NCBI RefSeq assembly: GCF_963576675.1
Contig: NC_088916.1
Coordinates: 19,072,501 to 19,136,500 of the forward strand
Direction: 5' to 3'
From: Euphorbia lathyris
Taxonomy: Eukaryota; Streptophyta; Magnoliopsida; Malpighiales; Euphorbiaceae
DNA: 64,000 bases
Each line of letters starts with the position of its first letter. Position 1 is the stretch's first letter. The position numbers and the translations under genes are program-made. A model generated the notes under the pieces. That model saw only the letters and a program-made list of their open reading frames with translations. It ran no database searches and had not been told where the DNA came from. This document shows positions 56,660-64,000 of the stretch, one piece after another.

Positions 56660-57767
56660 ATTAAAAAAAATGTACATCATCAACGCATGGAATGGAGTCA
56701 AAAGTGTTGTAACTGGTTAAATTATAAATAAATCTCTCACAGTTAGTATAGGTAGCCGGTTAAAACTAATCAAGTAATTAAATGGATGAGATTTTTATAT
56801 TATTTAGATCGATGGTAAGAAACACAAAGTATATTTACTTTGTTTAACAAAGTAATTGTAGCCCACACCCTAAAATATGGTGTAGAATATACATTTATAA
56901 AAAGTAAAAAAAAAAAGAGGAGGTGAGAGGGTAGGGAGTAATAGGGCAATGAGTCATCAGTGTTTCCAAAATAGTAAATACAAGACCTCGCATCTGAATG
57001 GACCTTCTTTTGTTTTTTCTCTCTTTCTTCTTTTCCTATTATGCCCCTCCTTCCTTCTTCTTTTCTTTTACTATTTCTTTTTACACAAATCCATCTTCTA
57101 CTATATTTATTTTTCTCTGCCATTGTACTCAACTTCAACTCTCACCACTCATAACGTCTGTCAATTTCATCATTTTCGCAAACTTATATTTATGTTATTT
57201 ATTTACATTATTTAATTTATGAAATAATGTTTTTTTTAAGAGATTACCTTGAAGTTTGGTAGATTTTTTTTAATAGTTTAAAATAAAAAAATCATATATA
57301 GAAATTAAATGTTTTACTACTATGTAGAACCTTTCCGGTTTATTATTTAATAATTGGAATAAAGTGTGAATTTTGCGCTATAATTATTGGAAGAGAGCAA
57401 ATGTAATTCTATTTATAAAAAAATATAACTTTAAGTTTAATATTTATTAAATTGTACAATTTCAAAAAAAAATTAATGGAATGAGTTTTTTTCAATAATA
57501 TTAAACATGTAATTTCAAATACTATTGATGGTACAATTTCAAAAAGTTGAAGGATGATCAAAATCATAAAATTGTGCATGAAAGTAAACTCAGTTTTCAT
57601 TGTTGAGGTTTAAAATTGTATATTTAAAATTACACAATCTGAAATTTATATTCTACAATTTTTATAAGTAAATTTTAAGTCTTTCCAGATAGCTATATAA
57701 ATAAATTTATAGTTTATCCTTCAATACAACTACAGTTTTTATATGGATTGGATATAGAAAAGGAGGT
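56660..57767. other. AT-rich intergenic region
   Basis: No gene. 56995-57120 is pyrimidine-rich, giving spurious Phe/Leu/Ser frames. Confidence 0.45.
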
Positions 57768-58599
57768 TGATGAGGGCATCTTATCCCTAAGCCCGAGTCC
57801 GGAACTACTAGAATCCACACGGGAGAACCCACCAAAAGAGAGCAAGGAAGGACCAAAAACAGAGAACACGCGGGGCGTGTCCAACCTGACGCAAGGCGTG
57901 GGAATGGTGGTCTTGGATGAAAGACCAGGTCAGTTGGTGACGCGGGGCGCATCTCTTGCCACGCGGGGCGTGATTACTCACATTAAACAAGAAAAGTTCC
58001 AGGAGGATAAACACGCAGGGCGCAATCCTTGGGCGCCCCGCGTAGATTCCACTCCGCAGACCTCCCAGTTCCAGGAGCCTCATGACGCGGGGCGTGATCC
58101 ACAGTCCGCCTCGCGTGACGCCGAGCCGCCAGGTCAGGAGCATTTTAACGCGGGGCGTATTCCGCAGGACGCCTCGCGTACTGAACTCGAGCCAACCTTC
58201 TGAAGTCCAGGAGTATTTTTACGCGGGGCGTATCTCGACCTGGAGACTACTTCTCCTCCAAGTTCTTACCTTGGGGGACCATTTCTGCAACACCCTATTT
58301 ACTGTATTGCCATTGTGACTTATTTACTAAACTACCATTTTTCCTATTTTACCCTCTTAGCCAAGTGTTAACCAAAACCCTATTCATAGGCTTTTGGGTC
58401 TTTCTCTTTGATTTGAGGGAGAGTATTTAAACTCCCAATTTTTGTAATGTTCTTAACTTTTGATGAATTAAACATATAGCCTCCTTGAGAGCTTGGATTT
58501 CTATCCTTTGGGTTAACTCAACCTTCAAGTTTAGCTTGAGAAGATTGCATTCTTTGTGGATTTAAGATTAAAATCCTCAGTCGATTTCACCCTACATCA
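57768..58599 (+). repeat. 5' LTR (832 bp)
   Basis: It begins TGATGAGGGCATC and ends CACCCTACATCA. The U3 holds about ten copies or variants of ACGCGGGGCGT (57868-58235) and an open frame of about 145 codons (to 58203) on the sense strand. TSS-proximal AACACCCTATTT and a TATTTAAA box follow. Confidence 0.9.
58424..58431 (+). promoter_or_regulatory. TATA-like box of the 5' LTR
   Basis: TATTTAAA, conserved at the equivalent place in the solo LTR at 39675-40546. Confidence 0.5.
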
Positions 58600-58601
58600 G
58601 T

Positions 58602-58614
58602 TGGTATCAGAGCC
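58602..58614 (+). other. Primer binding site (initiator tRNA-Met)
   Basis: TGGTATCAGAGCC starts three bases after the 5' LTR and matches the complement of plant initiator tRNA-Met. Confidence 0.85.
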
Positions 58615-58650
58615 GAGTCGTTTTCCTTGACCGGAGACTTCTTCTCGGAG

Positions 58651-60996
58651 ATGGTTCAACCACGTATCACCACCGACACCATTGGAACTCAAGAACAAAG
58701 GTTTGAAGCTCTAGAATCAAGCTTGAAAGCCATAAATGACAAGATGAGTGGGTTGGAAGAGAGGCAAGAAATGGAACGAAGAGAAAGGCGTCTAGATACG
58801 GAGAGACTTATTCTTGAGTTTCGGAATAGTCAAATCCAACCCGCCGGAGAACCTCACCGGAGACAAGAGGAACAAACCCACCGTCTACTTGAAAGGCCAC
58901 CAACACCACCACCACGGATAACCTATGCACCACAAGTAATGGACCCTCGGGTTCAAGAGGTAAGGCGGACTAATCCCATAACCATTAGAAATGTGGATAG
59001 TGATAGTGATGGGGAATTCTTTGATGATTATGATATGCCTAGGATTGCTAAGAATATGGGGATTAGAATTGATGATAATGCCATGAATGGTAGGCCTAGA
59101 CATGATGTGCATGTGAATGATGTTGTTGGTCCCGCGCATGTGCGTGCCGGGAATATGGATATTGTGCATAATGATGTTGTAGGTGGTTATGAGAGGGGAA
59201 ATGTGGGTTTGAATGATCTGTATGAAGGCCGAGGTAATGAGAGAGGCGGATATGTTAGAGAGCCGAATATGAGAAGGGAGTATGGTGGTAACTTTGAGCG
59301 GGATGACGCTTTTAAACTGAAAGTGGACTTACCTTCATTTGGGGGAGAGCTTGATATAGAGGGCTTCCTTGATTGGCTGCTAGAAGTGGAGCGGTTCTTT
59401 GATTACTCGGGGATACCGGAAGATAGGAAAGTCCGTCTAGTTGCTTACCAATTGAAAGGGGGAGCGTCAGTTTGGTGGGATAATGTTAAGGAAGGGAGAA
59501 GAAGAGGAGGAATGGAACCGATTAGGTCTTGGTTGAGGATGAAGTCGATGTTGCGGGAACGGTTTCTACCACCCGATTATGAACAGTACATCTACAGTTC
59601 CTATCGGAATTGTTCTCAAGGCGCTAGAAGTGTGCACGAGTACACCTCGGAGTTCTTGTGGCTTTCGGTAAGGGCTAACTTGTCGGAAACCGAAAGCCAA
59701 AAGACTTCAAGGTATCTTGAAGGATTGAGGTACAACATCCAAGATCGGATTGGGACGCAAATGGTCATTCGGGTGCAAGATGCTCGTAACTTGGCATTGA
59801 AGGCCGAAGCACAACTGAGTTTGAGGGGTCGAGAAGGTTATAGAAGGGCTGGAAACGAGAGTACATATGGAGGGAGAGGAGCTCCCAAGGGAATTGATAA
59901 GGGTAAAGGAATCGCAAGTTCAAGCGACTCCAAAGCGCCAAGTACGGAAAGAGCACCTAGCGGAGATGTGAGGCCTTTTAAGGCGACACAACCCCCTAGG
60001 GGTAACAACCCTTATGCTAAACTGGCTCCATTCAAGTGCTTCCGATGTAACGAACCGGGTCACCGTTCCAATGAGTGTCCCAAGAGAAGAAGTGCCAATA
60101 TGGTTGAGCGGTATGAGGATGACGAGGACTATAATGACGAGGGGGATGTTTGTTGTGATCCCGTTGAGGATGAGTATGGGGAAGAGTACGATGGGGGCCA
60201 TGCCATACACGTAGTGAGGAGGCTCCTAGTCTCAAGTCGAATAGCTTCGGATCAACGACACCAATTGTTCCGAACCCGATGTCTAGTGCAAGGGGTGAAG
60301 TGCAATGTGATCATTGATAGTGGGAGCCAAGAGAACATTATTAGTGATACCGCTGCCAAGAGGTTTGGATTGGAGCTTGAGGCGCACCCTAGTCCGTATA
60401 GTGTGGGGTGGATCAAGGATGTCGGAGCAATGAAGGTCACTCAAAGATGTAAGGTCCCTCTTGAGATAGGGGAGTACCGGGATGAGGTTTATTGTGATGT
60501 GGTGGAGATGGACGCTTGTCATTTACTGTTGGGACGTCCGTGGCAATTTGATAGAGACGCCACCCATGCCGGGAGAAAGAACACTTATCGTTTTATGAAG
60601 GACGACATCAGATATGTTCTAACCCCTCTATCGGGGGAATCCACGGATAAAGGGAAATCTACCTTGATCGTTTGCCCAACTCACAAGGCGTTTATTAACG
60701 AGTGTGAGGAAAGTCAAACGGTTTATGTAGTGATGGTGAAGGCGAGCCCACCGACGGAAAGTGTGGGAAGTGAAACTGAAGAGGTTCCGGAGGAAGTGGG
60801 GAGGTTACTCAATGAATTCCGAGATGTCTTCCCGGAGGAGTTACCGGATGGATTACCACCCCTACGGGACATCCAACACCACATTGATTTAGTGCCGGGA
60901 GCTAGCTTGCCTAGTCTTCCCCACTACCGGATGAGTCCCAATGAGAGTGAGATAATGAAGGAGAAGGTGGATGAGTTGATTAAGATGGGTATGTGA
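58651..60996 (+). CDS. gag-protease (and RT N-terminus) of the CRM-like chromovirus
   Basis: The first ATG after the PBS is at 58651 ([10 protein letters not shown]), giving 781 residues. An N-terminal coiled-coil, charged region is followed by the gag capsid core ([20 protein letters not shown], then [17 protein letters not shown] and a RFLPPDYEQ box). A zinc knuckle, [14 protein letters not shown] (60037-60078, C-x2-C-x4-H-x4-C), binds template RNA. The aspartic protease has its active site in [12 protein letters not shown] (Asp codon at 60316) and the LLLGRPWQ flap partner. The frame ends inside the RT N-terminus ([19 protein letters not shown]) at a TGA at 60994-60996. In intact relatives RT is continuous here, so this stop reflects a frameshift mutation, not a natural gag end. 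It forms virus-like particles in the cytoplasm in active elements. Confidence 0.88.
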   Translation: MVQPRITTDTIGTQEQRFEALESSLKAINDKMSGLEERQEMERRERRLDTERLILEFRNSQIQPAGEPHRRQEEQTHRLLERPPTPPPRITYAPQVMDPRVQEVRRTNPITIRNVDSDSDGEFFDDYDMPRIAKNMGIRIDDNAMNGRPRHDVHVNDVVGPAHVRAGNMDIVHNDVVGGYERGNVGLNDLYEGRGNERGGYVREPNMRREYGGNFERDDAFKLKVDLPSFGGELDIEGFLDWLLEVERFFDYSGIPEDRKVRLVAYQLKGGASVWWDNVKEGRRRGGMEPIRSWLRMKSMLRERFLPPDYEQYIYSSYRNCSQGARSVHEYTSEFLWLSVRANLSETESQKTSRYLEGLRYNIQDRIGTQMVIRVQDARNLALKAEAQLSLRGREGYRRAGNESTYGGRGAPKGIDKGKGIASSSDSKAPSTERAPSGDVRPFKATQPPRGNNPYAKLAPFKCFRCNEPGHRSNECPKRRSANMVERYEDDEDYNDEGDVCCDPVEDEYGEEYDGGHAIHVVRRLLVSSRIASDQRHQLFRTRCLVQGVKCNVIIDSGSQENIISDTAAKRFGLELEAHPSPYSVGWIKDVGAMKVTQRCKVPLEIGEYRDEVYCDVVEMDACHLLLGRPWQFDRDATHAGRKNTYRFMKDDIRYVLTPLSGESTDKGKSTLIVCPTHKAFINECEESQTVYVVMVKASPPTESVGSETEEVPEEVGRLLNEFRDVFPEELPDGLPPLRDIQHHIDLVPGASLPSLPHYRMSPNESEIMKEKVDELIKMGM

Positions 60997-61003
60997 GGAA
61001 AGC

Positions 61004-63205
61004 ATGAGCCCATGTGCTGTGCCGGCTTTGTTGACACCCAAGAAGGATGGATCGTGGAGAATGTGTGTGGATAGCCGATCCATCAACAAGATTACAATTC
61101 GGTACAAGTTCCCGATTCCCCGACTTGATGATATGCTCGATCAGTTGAGTGGTTCCAAGGTCTTTTCGAAGATCGACTTGAGGAGTGGATATCACCAAAT
61201 CCGAATCAAGGCGGGAGATGAATGGAAGACGGCGTTTAAGACGCGGGATGGGCTATATGAGTGGCTAGTGATGCCATTCGGGATGACCAATGCACCGAGT
61301 ACTTTCATGAGATTGATGAACCAAGTGTTACGTCCGGTGATTGGGAAGTTTATGGTGGTCTACTTTGATGATATCCTCATCCATAGTAAGACCCTAGAAG
61401 AGCATGTGGAGCACTTGAGAACCGTATTAACCTTGCTCCGGGAAAACCAACTCTTTGCCAACACTAAGAAGTGTGATTTTATGATGGAGAGCTTGGTATT
61501 CCTTGGGTATGTGGTCAGTGGGAGTGGGATTCGTGTGGATGAAGAGAAAGTGAGAGCTATCCGGGAGTGGCCGACTCCGAAGACGGTTGGGGATATTAGG
61601 AGTTTCCACGGGTTGGCTACGTTCTATAGGCGGTTCATCCGGAATTTCAGCGCTATCGTGGCTCCTATGACCGAATGCTTGAAGAAGGGTAGAGGTTTCA
61701 AGTGGGAAGATGAGCAAGAGAATAATTTTGCCTTGATTAAGGAGAAGTTAAGTACCGCTCCGGTGTTAGCTTTTCCGGACTTTGAGAAACTCTTTGAGGT
61801 GGAGTGTGACGCTAGTGGCATTGGAGTTGGGGGAGTGTTAATGCAAGAAAAGAGGCCCATAGCGTATTTCAGCGAGAAATTGTATGACTCAGGGCAGAAG
61901 TGGGCCACTTATGATAAGGAGTTCTATACGGTAGTGAGGGCTCTCAAGACGTGGGAGCACTACCTTATTGGGAAGGAATTCATGCTGTACACCGATCACC
62001 AAGCCCTTAAGTATTTGGGAAGTCAAAAGCAAACCCGAAGCTCCATGCATGCTAGGTGGTCCGCATTTGTGGATAAGTTTCCTTATCGACTTCTACACAA
62101 ATCGGGTCAACAGAATAAGGTGGCGGATGCTTTGAGCCGGAGGGTTGCGCTTATGAAAACAATGGCATTGGAGTTGACAGATTTTGAGCACATCAAGGGA
62201 GAATACGAAGATGACACCGACTTTAGTATTGAATGGGAGAAGTGTAGAAGAGGCACCGAAGAGGGTGGATATCAGCTTGTGGACGGATTTCTCATGAAGG
62301 GTAGTCAGCTGTGCCTCCCACACACGTCTATACGAGAAAGGGTGATCCGAGAGCTACATGGTGGAGTGTTGGGCGGTCATTTTGGTAGGGACAAAACCTT
62401 GGAAGCGGTTAGCTCCCGGTACTTTTGGCCCAAGATGAGGAAAGATGTGGCATATATCGTTGAGCGATGTGAGAATTGTCAAGGCTCCAAGGGGCATGCC
62501 ACCAATGCCGGATTACCTATGCACTTGCCCATTCCGGAAACTATTTGGGAGGATCTCTCGATAGATTTCGTATTGGGGCTGCCAAGGACCCAACGGGGGA
62601 TGGATTCGATCTTCGTGGTGGTGGATAGGTTCTCAAAGATGGCTCATTTCATTCCATATCGAAAGACTAATGACGCCACCGCCATTGCTAAGCTCTTCTT
62701 CCGTGAGGTAGTGAGATTGCATGGGGTCCCAAAGAGTATAGTGTCGGATCGGGACACGAAGTTTGTTAGTCACTTTTGGCGAACTCTTTGGGCTATTTTG
62801 GGAACTACTTTGAAGTTTAGCACCACAGCTCACCCCCAAACGGATGGACAAACCGAGGTGGTGAATCGGACTTTGGGAAATCTATTGCGGAGCAAGTGCC
62901 GAGATAGGCCCAAGATGTGGGATTATGTGATTGCCCAAGCCGAGTTCGCCTATAACTCAGCCGTAAGTTCAACCATCGGGAAGTCACCCTTCGAAGTGGT
63001 GTACACCAAGGCCCCTAATCATTCACTAGATTTGGGGGAGATTCCGAAGGTAGAGGAGAAGAGTGTGGCAGCTCGGAATTTGGCCAATGACTACCACCTA
63101 ATGCACCAAAAGTACGGAATAGTATCGAGAAGAAGAATAGTAAGAACAAGGCCAAAGTTGATGAGCACCGAAGAGATGTGCAATTTAAAGTGGGGGATGA
63201 AGTAA
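61004..63205 (+). CDS. RT-RNase H-integrase ORF of the CRM-like chromovirus
   Basis: 733 codons in the +1 frame relative to gag. [13 protein letters not shown] (56-66) and VVYFDDIL (118-125, catalytic YFDD). RNase [10 protein letters not shown] (264-272), [11 protein letters not shown] and a final VADALSRR. Integrase: HHCC zinc finger H452, H459, C489, C492, then core Asp521 (SIDFVLGLP), Asp582 (VSDRDTKF) and Glu618 ([10 protein letters not shown]) spaced as DD35E. The ATG at 61004 is not a natural start. The frame opened by a shift at about 60994-61000 simply allows it. The last about 35 codons (from about 63110) are out of frame with the integrase tail, which continues in another frame. The enzymes copy and integrate the element, but this copy is not expected to make them all intact. 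Confidence 0.9.
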   Translation: MSPCAVPALLTPKKDGSWRMCVDSRSINKITIRYKFPIPRLDDMLDQLSGSKVFSKIDLRSGYHQIRIKAGDEWKTAFKTRDGLYEWLVMPFGMTNAPSTFMRLMNQVLRPVIGKFMVVYFDDILIHSKTLEEHVEHLRTVLTLLRENQLFANTKKCDFMMESLVFLGYVVSGSGIRVDEEKVRAIREWPTPKTVGDIRSFHGLATFYRRFIRNFSAIVAPMTECLKKGRGFKWEDEQENNFALIKEKLSTAPVLAFPDFEKLFEVECDASGIGVGGVLMQEKRPIAYFSEKLYDSGQKWATYDKEFYTVVRALKTWEHYLIGKEFMLYTDHQALKYLGSQKQTRSSMHARWSAFVDKFPYRLLHKSGQQNKVADALSRRVALMKTMALELTDFEHIKGEYEDDTDFSIEWEKCRRGTEEGGYQLVDGFLMKGSQLCLPHTSIRERVIRELHGGVLGGHFGRDKTLEAVSSRYFWPKMRKDVAYIVERCENCQGSKGHATNAGLPMHLPIPETIWEDLSIDFVLGLPRTQRGMDSIFVVVDRFSKMAHFIPYRKTNDATAIAKLFFREVVRLHGVPKSIVSDRDTKFVSHFWRTLWAILGTTLKFSTTAHPQTDGQTEVVNRTLGNLLRSKCRDRPKMWDYVIAQAEFAYNSAVSSTIGKSPFEVVYTKAPNHSLDLGEIPKVEEKSVAARNLANDYHLMHQKYGIVSRRRIVRTRPKLMSTEEMCNLKWGMK

Positions 63206-63449
63206 TGGTGTATTTGGGGAAGGAGCGACTCATGCACGCCCCTAGTAGTAAATTGAGGCCGAGGAAGTACGGCCCGTTTCGAATCACCAAGAAGATGAGT
63301 GCCAATGCATACCAACTAACCCTTCCCAACTGGCTTGGGAAGATGTCTTCTTCTTTTAATGTGTAGGACCTTAGCTTGTGGAAGCCGGAGGGAACGTTGC
63401 CGACCAAGGTCACCGAGGTGGGGCCTGACTCTTTCGAAGAAGGGGAGAA
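63107..63449 (+). pseudogene. Integrase C-terminal tail, frameshifted, leading into the 3' LTR
   Basis: From about 63110 the frame one base over reads [40 protein letters not shown] and SSSFNV. A TAG (63364-63366) follows, then DLSLWKPEGTLPTKV. The last frame crosses the PPT and stays open into the 3' LTR (to about 63765). One lost base near 63108 and the TAG separate it from the main ORF. Confidence 0.75.
63437..63449 (+). other. Polypurine tract
   Basis: The purine run GAAGAAGGGGAGAA directly precedes the TGATGAGG start of the 3' LTR. Confidence 0.75.
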
Positions 63450-64000
63450 TGATGAGGGCATCTTATCCCTAAGCCCGAGTCCGGAACTACTAGAAGCCAC
63501 CCGGGAGAACCCACCAAAAGAGAGCAAGGAACGACCAAAAACAGAGAACACGCGGGGCGTGTCCAACCTGACGCAAGGCGTGGGAATGGTGGTCTTGGAT
63601 GAAAGACCAGGTCAGTTGGTGACGCGGGGCGCATCTCTTGCCACGCGGGGCGTGATTACTCACATTAAACAAGAAAAGTTCCAGGAGGATAAACACACAG
63701 GGCGCCCCTTGGGCGCCCCGCGTAGATTCCACTCCGCAGACCTCCCAGTTCCAGGAGCCTCATGACGCGGGGCGTGATCAACAGTACGCCTCGCGTGACG
63801 CCGAGCCGCCAGGTCAGGAGCATTTTAACGCGGGGCGTATTCCGCAGGACGCCTCGCGTACTGAACTCGAGCCAACCTCCTGAAGTCCAGGAGCATTTTT
63901 ACGCGGGGCGTAAAATTCGATACGCAGGGCGTATCTCGACCTGGAGACTACTTCTCCTCCAAGTTCTTACCTTGGGGGACCATTTCTGCAACACCCTATT
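63450..64000 (+). repeat. 3' LTR, first 551 bp
   Basis: It is nearly identical to the 5' LTR from 57768. It has one extra 22 bp unit (AAAATTCGATACGCAGGGCG, about 63911-63932) within the GC-motif array. The end and target duplication lie outside the window. Confidence 0.9.

Larger units (their letters stand above)
57768..64000 (+). mobile_element. Nearly complete Ty3/gypsy chromovirus, CRM-like; 3' LTR cut by window end
   Basis: Order: 5' LTR (57768-58599), PBS, gag-protease ORF, RT-RNase H-integrase ORF, a shifted integrase tail, PPT, 3' LTR (63450 onward). RT-connection text ([20 protein letters not shown]) and an integrase tail ending NAYQLTLPNWL...SSSFNV, followed by a frame that runs into the LTR, are features I associate with the CRM clade. 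The LTRs differ by only about 8-9 substitutions plus a 22 bp and a short indel over about 530 comparable bases (by eye), so insertion is recent. Still, the coding region has two frameshifts and one stop. Confidence 0.85.

Noticed and set aside
56949..57222. Phe/Leu/Ser-rich frames of 74-88 codons
   Set aside because: Pyrimidine-rich non-coding sequence.
57748..58203. 151-codon frame as an independent host gene
   Set aside because: It lies inside the U3 of a retrotransposon LTR and recurs in the other LTRs; treated as a property of the element.

Overview
The window reads as nuclear DNA of a flowering plant, most likely a eudicot. It is AT-rich, and its coding signal is dominated by plant-type retrotransposons: L1-type LINEs, Ty1/copia, and Ty3/gypsy of the Athila, Tat and chromovirus kinds. 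It also holds many terminal-inverted-repeat elements, MULE and hAT relics, and host-type genes with short GT-AG introns. No bacterial, organellar or CRISPR-like organisation was seen. The species cannot be named from the sequence alone.

Host genes are few. The best is a three-exon gene at 8297-11394 (+) for a small mitochondrial p32/MAM33-type acidic protein. Its 2.5 kb first intron carries a small LTR retroelement that has itself captured a fragment of a TLC-domain gene. A ubiquitin-conjugating E2 pseudogene with intron traces lies at about 20120-20672 (+). An RNase H-like gene or young pseudogene with an unrecognised N-terminal domain lies at 31509-32625 (-). Nothing else looks like a host gene.

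Layout. 1-8240: a fold-back MULE-like element cut by the window edge, an LTR-like fragment, an Athila fragment, and a LINE split by a 5'-truncated copia element with an env-like ORF. 8241-11520: the MAM33-like gene and 3' hairpins. 11750-15220: inverted-repeat elements. 15220-19950: Tat gypsy pol, then a copia 3' end whose LTR holds a solo LTR. 19950-20700: the E2 pseudogene. 21725-26105: a LINE interrupted by a solo LTR and a hAT-type MITE. 26375-29450: a cluster of MITEs, one nested in another. 31509-32625: the RNase H-like gene. 34898-38757: LTR remains around a 1 kb pentamer array. 38992-42560: MULE transposase remains and a solo LTR. 45430-49160: a LINE holding a 2.1 kb inverted-repeat insertion. 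51271-55255: a 4 kb tandem array of units of about 129 bp rich in TACGTA. 57768-64000: a nearly full-length, recently inserted, CRM-like chromovirus whose 3' LTR runs off the window.

The genes do not form a pathway. The window is best read as layered insertions. In several places the order can be read directly, because an interrupted reading frame resumes after the insert and a target-site duplication flanks it. The most unusual items are the inverted-repeat insertion with LTR-like ends (46461-48545), the TACGTA-rich array, the captured TLC fragment in the MAM33 intron, and the GC-motif-studded U3 of the CRM-like element, which also carries an open frame.
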